The position numbers were made by a program, and so were the translations under genes. Below, one piece after another: positions 18,010 to 25,906 of a stretch of 64,000 nucleotides of DNA. Origin of the DNA: Pseudomonas monsensis (GTDB lineage Bacteria > Pseudomonadota > Gammaproteobacteria > Pseudomonadales > Pseudomonadaceae); NCBI RefSeq assembly GCF_014268495.2, contig NZ_CP077087.1, forward strand, positions 124,001 to 188,000, read 5' to 3'. The notes under the pieces are model-generated. The model did no database searches, was not told the DNA's origin, and saw nothing but the letters and a program-made list of their open reading frames with translations. Positions within the stretch are counted from its first letter, which is position 1. Every line of letters starts with the position of its first letter.

Positions 18010-18831
18010 GTGAAATTTCAACCGCTACTGGCCCTGGGCCTGACGATTCTGGCTGCCTCCACGCAAGCGTTTGGCGGTGCCACCCTGGACCGTATCGAGC
18101 AAAAGAAAGAGCTGGTCGGCGTGCTGATGGAAAGCTATCCACCGTTCTCGTTCCTCAATGACCAGAACCAACTCGACGGCTTCGATGTGGATGTCGCCAA
18201 GGCCGTGGCGGAAAAACTGGGGGTCAAGTTGCGACTCGAAACGCCGTCGTGGGACGTCATTGCCGCCGGCCGCTGGAGCGGGCGCTACGACATCTGCATC
18301 TGTTCGATGACGCCGAGCAAGGCCCGCGCCGAAGTGTTCGATTTCCCGGTTGAGTACTACGCTTCGCCAGCGGTGATCGTGGTCAACGCCAAGGATGAGC
18401 GCATCCACGACGCCAAGGACCTGAGTGGCAAAAAAGTCGGTCTCACCAGCGCCTCCAGCTACGAAAGCTATCTGAACAAGAACCTGGTGATCGAAGGCGC
18501 CGAAGACACGCAGTTGCAGTACCCGTTCGACGATGTGCAGATCGCGCCATACGACACCGATAACGTCGCCTTCCAGGACTTGGGGCTGGGCGCCGGCGTG
18601 CGCCTGGATGCGATTCTCACCAACCTCGTCACCGCACAGCCGCGCCTGAACCAAGACAAACGCTTCAAGCTGGCGGGGCCGGCGCTGTACTCGGAACCGA
18701 ATTCGGTGGCCATCGAAAAGGGCGACGCGCAATGGGATGCCAAAGTTCGCGAGGTCTTCGCGCAACTGAAACAGGACGGCACCCTGAGCCAACTGTCGCA
18801 AAAATGGATCGGCGCCGATATCAGCCAATGA
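18010..18831 (+). CDS. Amino-acid ABC transporter substrate-binding protein (family 3)
   Basis: Periplasmic solute-binding protein of 273 aa. A signal peptide ends near TQAFGGA, and the family-3 fold follows (LVGVLMESYPPFSFLN, DGFDVDVAKAVAEKLG, WDVIAAGRWSGRYDICI). The start codon is GTG with AGGGA eight bases upstream. Its stop overlaps the permease start by four bases. The arginine normally used for the alpha-carboxylate of amino acids appears in the SGRYDIC region. The ligand is unknown; location opposite homocysteine S-methyltransferase suggests S-methylmethionine or a sulfur amino acid. Confidence 0.9.
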   Translation: MKFQPLLALGLTILAASTQAFGGATLDRIEQKKELVGVLMESYPPFSFLNDQNQLDGFDVDVAKAVAEKLGVKLRLETPSWDVIAAGRWSGRYDICICSMTPSKARAEVFDFPVEYYASPAVIVVNAKDERIHDAKDLSGKKVGLTSASSYESYLNKNLVIEGAEDTQLQYPFDDVQIAPYDTDNVAFQDLGLGAGVRLDAILTNLVTAQPRLNQDKRFKLAGPALYSEPNSVAIEKGDAQWDAKVREVFAQLKQDGTLSQLSQKWIGADISQ

Positions 18832-19664
18832 CTGCTTTCCCGACACCTCCACAGCCACCGCAACCGGTGGCTGAATCACGCCTGCAACGCATGTTCGGTT
18901 TCCGTACGCGGCTGTACCTGACCTGGGCAGCGCTGTTCTGCCTGTTCGCCGGGTTCTTCCTGAGCTTCGACCTGAAGTTCTCGATCATCCTCGACAAACT
19001 GCCCAATCTGGTCGGCCTGCACCTGGCGCCCAACGGTTTTCTGCAAGGGGCGGCGCTGACGCTTTTCCTCTGTCTGTGCTCGATCGTCGCCTCGTCGCTG
19101 CTGGGCTTCATCACGGCACTGGCACGCCTGTCGAAAAGCGCCGTGGCGTTCGGCATCGCCAGTTTTTACACCTCGTTCTTTCGCGGCACGCCACTGCTCA
19201 TCCAGATCCTGCTGATCTACCTGGGCTTGCCGCAACTGGGTATCGTGCCCGGCGCGATTGTGGCCGGCATCATCGCCTTGTCGCTGAACTACGGCGCCTA
19301 TCTGAGCGAAATCTTCCGCGCCGGTATCCTCGGTGTCGATCACGGCCAGCGCGAAGCGTCGCTGGCATTGGGGATGCGCGAGACGGTGATTTTCTGGCGG
19401 ATCACCCTGCCGCAAGCCATGCGCACGATCATTCCGCCCACGACCAACCAATTCATCTCGATGCTCAAGGACTCGTCACTGATTTCGGTGATGGGGGTCT
19501 GGGAAGTGATGTTTCTGGCGCAATCCTATGGGCGCTCAAGCTACCGCTACATCGAAATGCTGACGACCGCAGCGATCATTTATTGGCTGATGTCGATCGG
19601 GCTGGAGCTGATTCAGGCGCGGATGGAACGGCACTACGGCAAGGCTTACGTGCGTCGCAGCTAG
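18828..19664 (+). CDS. Amino-acid ABC transporter permease (HisM/GltK type)
   Basis: Inner-membrane permease of 278 aa with a proline-rich N-terminal tail and about five to six membrane spans. The FYTSFFRGTPLLIQILLIY segment is typical of polar amino-acid permeases. The cytoplasmic EAA loop that docks the ATPase reads EASLALGMRETVIFWRITLP. The start is fixed by the ATGA overlap with the binding protein. No ATPase gene follows, so the permease must borrow one from elsewhere. Confidence 0.92.
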   Translation: MTAFPTPPQPPQPVAESRLQRMFGFRTRLYLTWAALFCLFAGFFLSFDLKFSIILDKLPNLVGLHLAPNGFLQGAALTLFLCLCSIVASSLLGFITALARLSKSAVAFGIASFYTSFFRGTPLLIQILLIYLGLPQLGIVPGAIVAGIIALSLNYGAYLSEIFRAGILGVDHGQREASLALGMRETVIFWRITLPQAMRTIIPPTTNQFISMLKDSSLISVMGVWEVMFLAQSYGRSSYRYIEMLTTAAIIYWLMSIGLELIQARMERHYGKAYVRRS

Positions 19665-19696
19665 GGCGATCAGAACATTGCGGGCAGCGTCGGGTT

Positions 19697-19975
19697 TTAA
19701 TTGATCTCTCGGCGCACCCGCACAACGCCCATTTTCAGTCCAAACGGACGAAACACTGCGTTCAACGATTTAAGTGTCTGATTGCCCTCACCGTGTTCGA
19801 TATGAACCAGCGTACGCACCGATATTTTGCACATCTTCGCAAACTGGGTCTGATGCAGACCGGTCACTTCCACGCGCAAACGGCGAACGGCCTCACCGAT
19901 CTCCAGCGTCCCCTGGGCCAGCGCCTCTTGAATGCTTTCGATGAGCACAGTGCGCTCGGCAACCGTCATGGTCAT
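19697..19975 (-). CDS. XRE-family helix-turn-helix regulator / antitoxin-like protein
   Basis: A 92-aa protein with a helix-turn-helix in its middle (QTQFAKMCKISVRTLVHIEH, LKSLNAVFRPFGLKMG). The size and layout resemble HipB- or HigA-type antitoxins. The ATG at 19975 overlaps the TGA of an upstream open frame (CAATGACC), implying translational coupling to that frame. No toxin-like ORF follows: the autotransporter lies on the other strand and the ABC permease gene ends nearby. It is probably a survivor of a decayed toxin-antitoxin or regulatory pair. Confidence 0.75.
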   Translation of the reverse strand: MTMTVAERTVLIESIQEALAQGTLEIGEAVRRLRVEVTGLHQTQFAKMCKISVRTLVHIEHGEGNQTLKSLNAVFRPFGLKMGVVRVRREIN

Positions 19976-20211
19976 TGCAGATCCCACTCTTTCAAGCGTT
20001 GCTCCAGATTTTTCAGATGAATGCCTGGGTGGTTCATGGTTCTGTCGGGCAAACCACTGGCCGTCAGTATGTCGGGCAGCGCCGCCAGACGTTGGGCATC
20101 TTCGCGCAATCGTTCGAAAAGCGCTGGCGCATCACATAGCGCTGCCAATGGGTCATTGGGTTCAGCATTTAAAGCCTGACAGCCCTCCCTGAATCTGCAA
20201 CAAATTGCAGA
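19972..20211 (-). pseudogene. Degenerate open frame coupled to the XRE gene
   Basis: An open frame of about 79 codons reads sensibly (PLAALCDAPALFERLRED, LAALPDILTASGLPDRT, LKNLEQRLKEWDLQ). Its TGA overlaps the XRE start. No credible start codon exists in this frame. An ATG behind AGGGAGG near 20174 lies in another frame that stops after about 34 codons, so one indel could restore it. I do not recognise the family. It may be a truncated toxin or partner gene. Confidence 0.42.
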
Positions 20212-20251
20212 TTAAATCCTTATTAGCACGATCCGAATGCAAAATAATGCA
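20195..20251 (-). promoter_or_regulatory. Paired TGCA palindromes, candidate operator of the XRE regulator
   Basis: CTGCAACAAATTGCAG (20195-20210, perfect 6-bp arms) and TGCAAAATAATGCA (20238-20251) are similar dyads 42 bases apart, about four helical turns. They lie in the divergent region before the XRE unit and the first autotransporter. Autoregulation by the XRE protein is inferred. Confidence 0.45.
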
Positions 20252-20296
20252 GATCAGTCACCGACATCATTCTGTAAAAACCCTTCGCTATACAGA

Positions 20297-20323
20297 ACGG
20301 CCCGCTTATAACAAAAAGGCCGT
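20297..20323 (+). promoter_or_regulatory. Leader hairpin overlapping the ribosome site of autotransporter 1
   Basis: ACGGCC (20297-20302) pairs perfectly with GGCCGT (20318-20323), enclosing an AT-rich loop ending in AAAAA. The AAGG at 20316-20319, the only Shine-Dalgarno-like bases, overlaps the stem just before the ATG at 20330. Confidence 0.5.
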
Positions 20324-20329
20324 CCGACC

Positions 20330-23287
20330 ATGCTGTTCCCGCCTCAGCGTCTGTCCCTCACCATCGCCCTGCTGATCTCGGCCACCACTGCTCACGGCAA
20401 AACCGTGCAGATCGACACCACCACCACGGCATCGCAGACTCTCGGCGGCAGTGACACGCTGACGATTTCGGCGCCGGGCAGCATCACCAACAGCGGCAAG
20501 GCCGTGAGCCTGAAAGACAGCACCAGCGGGGTCGGCGTGGTGATCGACAATGCGGGCAAAATCATCTCCACGGGTGGCCGCGCAATCGACAGCAGCGGCG
20601 ACCTGACCCGGGCGCGTAACTATCAGATATACAACCGCAGCGGCGGGCAGATTCTCGGCGCCAACGACGCCTTGCGTGTCGACAGCAACTTCGTCAGCGG
20701 CAGCCTGCTGATCGACAACAGCGGCATCATTCGCTCCACCACCGGCCAGGGCCTGGACCTTGATGCCCTGCGCAGCGAAGGGGTAACAACCACCATTATC
20801 AACCGCGCGGGCGGATTGATCCGCGGCGATGCCAGCGACGGCATGAAAACCGGCGCCCATGCGACCATCAGCAACTATGGCGAGATCTCCACCGGGGATT
20901 CGCACAACGCCGACGAGAAGTTCGACGGCATCGACATTGATTCCGCCACCGGTGTCAGCATCACCAACTACGGGGTGATTTCCGGTGGCCGTCACGGCAT
21001 CACCACCGACCTTGGCGCGACGCTGATCAACTACGGGCAGATCACCGGGCGCAATGGCTCGGGCTTCGGCTCCGACGGCGATGGCACGGTGATCAACCAC
21101 GGCACCATCACCGGGGCCTATTCCGGGCTGCAAGCCAATGGTGACGGCGACGGTGTGGACATCGACAAGATCGCCCACATCGAAAACTACGGCACCCTCC
21201 AAGGCGTCGGCGCCGGCGGCGTGGACAAGGGCGGTTTCGCCAATGGCAGTGAAGGCATCGCACTGGGCGGCGGTTACATCCTCAATGCCAGCGGCGCGCT
21301 GATCAGTGGCGCCAACAGCGCGATTCTGGTGGACGACGGCAGCGGCGGTTCCGGGCTGGCGGCAACCACACTGGAAAACTTCGGCAGCATCCAGGGCCTC
21401 GACGGTTTCGGTGTGAAGTTTGTCGGCGAATTCGCCGACAACGTCATTAACGGTGGCACCTTCAGCGGCAGCAATGGCCTGGCGCTGGATCTGGGCGGCG
21501 GCAATGACAACCTGACCTTGCGCAGCGGCAGCCGCTTCATCGGCGTGGTCGACGGTGGCAGCGGTTATGACCGGGTGGTGATGGATGACCCGACGGGTGG
21601 CAACTTCGGCAGCAGTCGCAACTTCGAGTGGCTGGAGGTCAGGCAAGGCGCGTGGACCCTGACCGGCCATGATGACTTCAGCGACGGCGGTGCAGTGCGC
21701 AATGGCGCGACGCTGATCAACCAGGGCGGCATTGCCGGCAATCTGACCGTCGATACCGGCGGTGTGTATGCCGGTGGCGGCTCGGTCGGCAGCCTCACCG
21801 TCAACGGCACCCTGCGTACTGACACCCGGCTCGGCCGCGCAACCATCGTGCATGACTTGAACCTGGGCAGCGGCGCCACCCTCGCCTACGGCGTCAACGC
21901 CGACGGCAGCAGTGCGCCGGTGCAGGTCGGCGGCACGGCCAACCTGAACGGTGCAACACTGGCGGTCAATCCCGGCAGCGGCACCTGGCCGTGGCAGAAT
22001 CATTACACCGTGCTGCAAGCGGCGCAGGTCAACGGCCGTTTCGGCCAGGTCACCAGCGACTATGCGTTCCTGACGCCGACCCTCGCCTACACGCCGACGC
22101 AGGTCGATCTGACGTACACCCGCAACGACGTGGCATTCAGCGAATTCGCCGCCACCGGCAACGGCCGCAACGCCGCCAACAGCCTGGCCTCGCTGGGCAC
22201 GCAAACGGCGCTGTACAACGCCTTGCTCAACACCACGCAAAGCACCGCCAGCGCGGCCGTCGAGCAACTGGCCGGCGCCAGCAACGCCAACCTGACCAGC
22301 GCCACACTTGGCGCCAGCAGTCAGGTCGGCAACAGCATGCTCTCGGCACTGCAGCAGATGGGCGGCAGCCCGGGACTGCTGGTCAGCCTCGATCAACGCG
22401 ACACGCCGGTGCTGGCGGCCAACGGCGTGCCGTCCGAGGCGCGCAACCTGAATGACCCGAACGCTCGCGGCCGACTCTGGCTGCAAGGCATCGGTGGCTA
22501 CGGCAAGCTTGACGGCGAACAGGGCAGCAGTGGTCTCGAACAACGCACCAAGGGCAGCGTGCTCGGCGCCGACTGGTCACTGAATCCGGCGTGGCGCCTG
22601 GGTGTACTGGGCGGTTATTCGAAAACCGATCTGGACGCGACCAGCGTCGACGGCAACGTCGAGAGCTGGCACGCCGGTGTGTATGCCTTGCATCAAAATG
22701 GCCCGATGTCGCTGCGTCTGGGGGCGGCCTACAGCGGCCATCAGGGCGAAAGCAAACGCACCATCGCCTTCAACGGTTTCAGCGACCGGCCCAAAGGCGA
22801 CTACGACGCCGACAGCCAGCAAGCCTTCGCCGAACTCGGTTACGCCATGGGCAGCGGTCGCCTCAGCGCCGAACCGTATGCCAGCCTCGGCTACCAGCGC
22901 TACCACCGCGACAGCTACAAGGAAAAGGGCGGCGCCGCCGCGCTGCAGGTCGACAGCCAGAGCCAGGACAACTTCAGCAGCAGCCTCGGTCTGCGTCTGG
23001 CGCACCTGAGCAGCCTGGACAACGGCATGAGCGTGACCCCACGCATGGCACTCGGCTGGAAGCACACGTACGGCGATGTCAGCAGTTCGACGCGTCAGGC
23101 GTTCGTGACCGGCGGCACTGCGTTTAATGTCGATGGCAGCGCACTGGATCGCGACAGCCTGCTGCTCGAAGCCGGCCTCGACGTGGGCGTCTCTGCACGG
23201 CATACGCTGGGGCTGGGGTACAGCGGCGAGTTGGGCAACAACAGTCGCAACCACGGTTTGATCGGGCAGTGGCAAATGAGTTTTTGA
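20330..23287 (+). CDS. Autotransporter with outer-membrane beta-barrel (type Va secretion)
   Basis: A 985-aa protein. The signal peptide (LTIALLISATTAHG) is followed by a long repetitive beta-helix passenger (about residues 25-600) with recurring short units such as TNYGVISGGRHG and INYGQITGRNG. A C-terminal autotransporter barrel runs from about residue 700 (GRLWLQGIGGYGKLDG) to the terminal aromatic residue (QWQMSF). The passenger would be displayed or released at the cell surface. Adhesion or autoaggregation is the usual role but nothing here proves it. A paralogue follows directly. Confidence 0.93.
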   Translation: MLFPPQRLSLTIALLISATTAHGKTVQIDTTTTASQTLGGSDTLTISAPGSITNSGKAVSLKDSTSGVGVVIDNAGKIISTGGRAIDSSGDLTRARNYQIYNRSGGQILGANDALRVDSNFVSGSLLIDNSGIIRSTTGQGLDLDALRSEGVTTTIINRAGGLIRGDASDGMKTGAHATISNYGEISTGDSHNADEKFDGIDIDSATGVSITNYGVISGGRHGITTDLGATLINYGQITGRNGSGFGSDGDGTVINHGTITGAYSGLQANGDGDGVDIDKIAHIENYGTLQGVGAGGVDKGGFANGSEGIALGGGYILNASGALISGANSAILVDDGSGGSGLAATTLENFGSIQGLDGFGVKFVGEFADNVINGGTFSGSNGLALDLGGGNDNLTLRSGSRFIGVVDGGSGYDRVVMDDPTGGNFGSSRNFEWLEVRQGAWTLTGHDDFSDGGAVRNGATLINQGGIAGNLTVDTGGVYAGGGSVGSLTVNGTLRTDTRLGRATIVHDLNLGSGATLAYGVNADGSSAPVQVGGTANLNGATLAVNPGSGTWPWQNHYTVLQAAQVNGRFGQVTSDYAFLTPTLAYTPTQVDLTYTRNDVAFSEFAATGNGRNAANSLASLGTQTALYNALLNTTQSTASAAVEQLAGASNANLTSATLGASSQVGNSMLSALQQMGGSPGLLVSLDQRDTPVLAANGVPSEARNLNDPNARGRLWLQGIGGYGKLDGEQGSSGLEQRTKGSVLGADWSLNPAWRLGVLGGYSKTDLDATSVDGNVESWHAGVYALHQNGPMSLRLGAAYSGHQGESKRTIAFNGFSDRPKGDYDADSQQAFAELGYAMGSGRLSAEPYASLGYQRYHRDSYKEKGGAAALQVDSQSQDNFSSSLGLRLAHLSSLDNGMSVTPRMALGWKHTYGDVSSSTRQAFVTGGTAFNVDGSALDRDSLLLEAGLDVGVSARHTLGLGYSGELGNNSRNHGLIGQWQMSF

Positions 23288-23457
23288 TATTTGCTAGCAG
23301 GCGTCGTCCCGTTTATTTGTAGGAAAAGGGATCGGCAGAACCGCGTAAAAACAACGGTTCCGACTCACGCGGTGAATTTCTACAGAATGATCCGATGTCC
23401 CCTGCAATTCCGTGGGAAGCAGCCGACATCGAAGTTTGCGGTATCTCCCTAGAGTTT

Positions 23458-23478
23458 GGCCTCCTGTCAAAAGAGGCC
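23458..23478 (+). promoter_or_regulatory. Leader hairpin sequestering the ribosome site of autotransporter 2
   Basis: GGCCTC (23458-23463), a nine-base loop and GAGGCC (23473-23478) form a perfect stem. The Shine-Dalgarno GAGG lies wholly in the 3' arm, with ideal spacing to the ATG at 23486. Confidence 0.6.
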
Positions 23479-23485
23479 GTACTTG

Positions 23486-25735
23486 ATGCCCGTTCAACAC
23501 ACATTCAAACCGAAACATCTGGCGTTAGCGATTGCACTGACCGTTTGCTGCGTGGAGAGCTCCGTCGCTCAACAGGCAGAAGAACCTGTTGTCACCGCTG
23601 CAGAAGGAACCAAAACACGTAAAAGGCTCCCCAAAAAGGTTGCCCCCGCCCTGCCTGATGCAGCCATCGAGCAACCGGAGCCCTTCGTCGATCTCTTTGA
23701 GATTCCGGATTTTATCGGCCCGATGGAGCATACCCGTCCAGCCATCAATGAGCCGCGTGAAGACGCGATAACGCGATTGCCAGTGGTCGAAGCGGCCAAA
23801 GCGGTTGTCGAGTTCGATGACGCCTTCTATCAGTTTCTCGAATTCCCCGAGCCTGAGACTGGAGAAACAGAGATAGCAGAGCTGGATGAAGATTCGTTCG
23901 ACGAATTTCAGAATGCCTACACCACTCAGATCTCGTTTATCTCGCAAGCACTTGAAAACGTTGACGGCGTTTCGTTGCAACTCGGTGAGGCGGACGACTT
24001 GCTTGTTATCAACAACGGCGCCCGATGGGAGGGCCGGCTCGACGGCGGCGCAGGCAAGAACGGATTACTGCTGAACGCTTCCGAAGGCGGAGAGATCGGG
24101 GCAACCGCAAATTTTGCCGGTCTACGTGTCGCGCGAGGGAAATGGCAATTGCACGATGAGTTCCAGGGATCGGCCGAGGTCCAGGCCGGTGCCAGCCTGA
24201 TGAACAACGGCTCGATTGAAGGCGATGCCTATGTCGACGAATCCGCCGTGTACGGCGGGAACGGCAAAGTCTCCAACTTATATGTCCAAGGCGCACTGGT
24301 CGCCAATACCGAAATTGGTTCGCCAATCGTCAAAGGCAACCTGGAATTCACCGAAACCGCGACTTACTCCTACGGAGTGACGGCTGACCAGTTTTCGACC
24401 CCCGTACTGGTAGAAGGCACAGCAACGCTGGCAAATGCCAGCGTTCAGGTTTTTGCCGCCCCCGGCGACTACGCCAACAGTGCCACTCACCCAATTCTGT
24501 TTGCAGGAAAAATCGACGGCGAATTCGGCCGGGTCAGCACTAACCTGGCCTTCCTGACGCCAACGCTTTCGTACACTGACACTGCCGTAGCGTTAACGTA
24601 CAAACGCAACGATCTGGCACTCGAACGGCTGGCGGAGTCCGCCAGTGGCCAGGCGTTGGCGCGCAGCGTTGATACGCCGATGACGGCAACCCTCAACACC
24701 GCCGTGCAAGCGCTCGTGAGTAGCACCCGCGCGTCTGCCCCGATCGCCATTGAACAGCTCGCCGGCAGCAGCAACGCCAACCTCGCCAAGGCGACACTCA
24801 GCAGCCTCACTCCCGTGAGCAAAAGCATGCTCTCGGCCATGCACCAACTGAACACCCGCTCGGGCACAACCCATGGCTCCGCCAGTTCGCCGCGCCAGGC
24901 CGCTGGCGCGGCTGATACCGGCAGAGTCTGGGTTCAGGCGCTCGGCCATGGCGGCAAGGTTGATCATGACGCTGACAGCACCCTGAAGCACGCGACCCAA
25001 GGCCTGGTCATCGGTGCTGACTGGCGTCTCGATGAGCAATGGCACGTCGGACTGATCGGCGGGAAATCCCAGACAAAACTCGACGCCCGCCAATACGACG
25101 GCGACCTCGACAGCTGGCACCTCGGTGCTTATGCCGTGCGTCAGGACGGACCGATGGCACTGCGCCTGGGCGCCACCTACGCAAGCCATGCCGGCAGCAG
25201 CAAACGACGCGTGGCGTTCAATGATTTCAGTGATCGCCTCAAAGGCGCCTACGACGTCAATACCCAGCAAGCCTTTGCCGAACTGGGTTTCAATCTTGGC
25301 CGCAACAACGTGACGCTCGAGCCGTTCGCCGGCCTCGGTTTTCAACGCTACCAACGCGACAGCTATAGCGAAAAGGGTGGCGATGCGGCGCTGAGAGTCT
25401 TCGGCCAGACGCGCGCCAACCTCAGTAGCACCTTCGGGGTTCGCGTTGCCAAAACCAGCTTCCTCGACAACGGCATGCGTCTGACACCGCGCCTGAGCAC
25501 CGGCTGGAAACACACCTTTGGCGAGATCGAAAACGATACCCGCCAACAACTGATCAAGGGCGGCAAACGCTTTGATATTGCCGGTGCGGCGCTGGATCGT
25601 AACAGCCTGTCCGTGGATGCCGGCCTCGACCTCGGGCTTTCCGCCAACCACACGCTGGGCGTAGGCGTCACCGGTGAAATGGGTACCGACAGCCGCACTC
25701 ACGGCGTCGTCGGTCAATGGCGCATGGCGTTCTAA
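23486..25735 (+). CDS. Second autotransporter with shortened, acidic passenger
   Basis: A 749-aa paralogue of the upstream autotransporter. The signal peptide (HLALAIALTVCCVESSVAQ) is followed by an unusual proline- and acid-rich stretch (about residues 20-140, e.g. EPFVDLFEIPDFIGP). Then comes a short beta-solenoid equivalent only to the last third of the first protein's passenger, and a C-terminal barrel closely similar to it (RLGATYASHAGSSKRRVAFN, ending QWRMAF). ATG 23486 is preferred over a TTG at 23456 because GAGG has correct spacing. The pair probably arose by tandem duplication followed by replacement of most of the passenger. Confidence 0.9.
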   Translation: MPVQHTFKPKHLALAIALTVCCVESSVAQQAEEPVVTAAEGTKTRKRLPKKVAPALPDAAIEQPEPFVDLFEIPDFIGPMEHTRPAINEPREDAITRLPVVEAAKAVVEFDDAFYQFLEFPEPETGETEIAELDEDSFDEFQNAYTTQISFISQALENVDGVSLQLGEADDLLVINNGARWEGRLDGGAGKNGLLLNASEGGEIGATANFAGLRVARGKWQLHDEFQGSAEVQAGASLMNNGSIEGDAYVDESAVYGGNGKVSNLYVQGALVANTEIGSPIVKGNLEFTETATYSYGVTADQFSTPVLVEGTATLANASVQVFAAPGDYANSATHPILFAGKIDGEFGRVSTNLAFLTPTLSYTDTAVALTYKRNDLALERLAESASGQALARSVDTPMTATLNTAVQALVSSTRASAPIAIEQLAGSSNANLAKATLSSLTPVSKSMLSAMHQLNTRSGTTHGSASSPRQAAGAADTGRVWVQALGHGGKVDHDADSTLKHATQGLVIGADWRLDEQWHVGLIGGKSQTKLDARQYDGDLDSWHLGAYAVRQDGPMALRLGATYASHAGSSKRRVAFNDFSDRLKGAYDVNTQQAFAELGFNLGRNNVTLEPFAGLGFQRYQRDSYSEKGGDAALRVFGQTRANLSSTFGVRVAKTSFLDNGMRLTPRLSTGWKHTFGEIENDTRQQLIKGGKRFDIAGAALDRNSLSVDAGLDLGLSANHTLGVGVTGEMGTDSRTHGVVGQWRMAF

Positions 25736-25746
25736 AACTCGATCGG

Positions 25747-25827
25747 TAGTGCTGCCACAGACTGCGATCTTTTAATCTGGTTTAAAAAATCAAAGTCAAA
25801 GGTTTGCAGTCTGCGGCCGCCCTACAG
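25747..25827. repeat. Inverted repeat (CAGACTGC ... GCAGTCTG) of a pseudomonad REP-like family
   Basis: tgctgccacagactgcgatc and the opposing gcagtctgcggccgccctac flank an AT-rich centre. Related to the element at 16914, and placed between the convergent autotransporter and pycB genes. Confidence 0.65.
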
Positions 25828-25846
25828 GTGAGCGTTGTGTTCAGGC

Positions 25847-25874
25847 AAAAAAAAGGGGAGCACCATGCCCCCCC
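25847..25874 (-). terminator. Rho-independent terminator of the pycAB genes
   Basis: On the minus strand a G-rich arm, a GCATGGTGC loop region and CCCC are followed by eight T. It lies about 33 bases after the pycB stop. Confidence 0.7.
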
Positions 25875-25906
25875 GAGGTTTAAAGCGTTTGATCGTGGCC
25901 GTTATC

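Noticed and set aside
20306..22543. 745-codon open frame on the minus strand opposite autotransporter 1
   Set aside because: Ala/Val/Gly-rich shadow caused by GC-rich codon use. The plus strand has a signal peptide, passenger repeats and a barrel ending in Phe.
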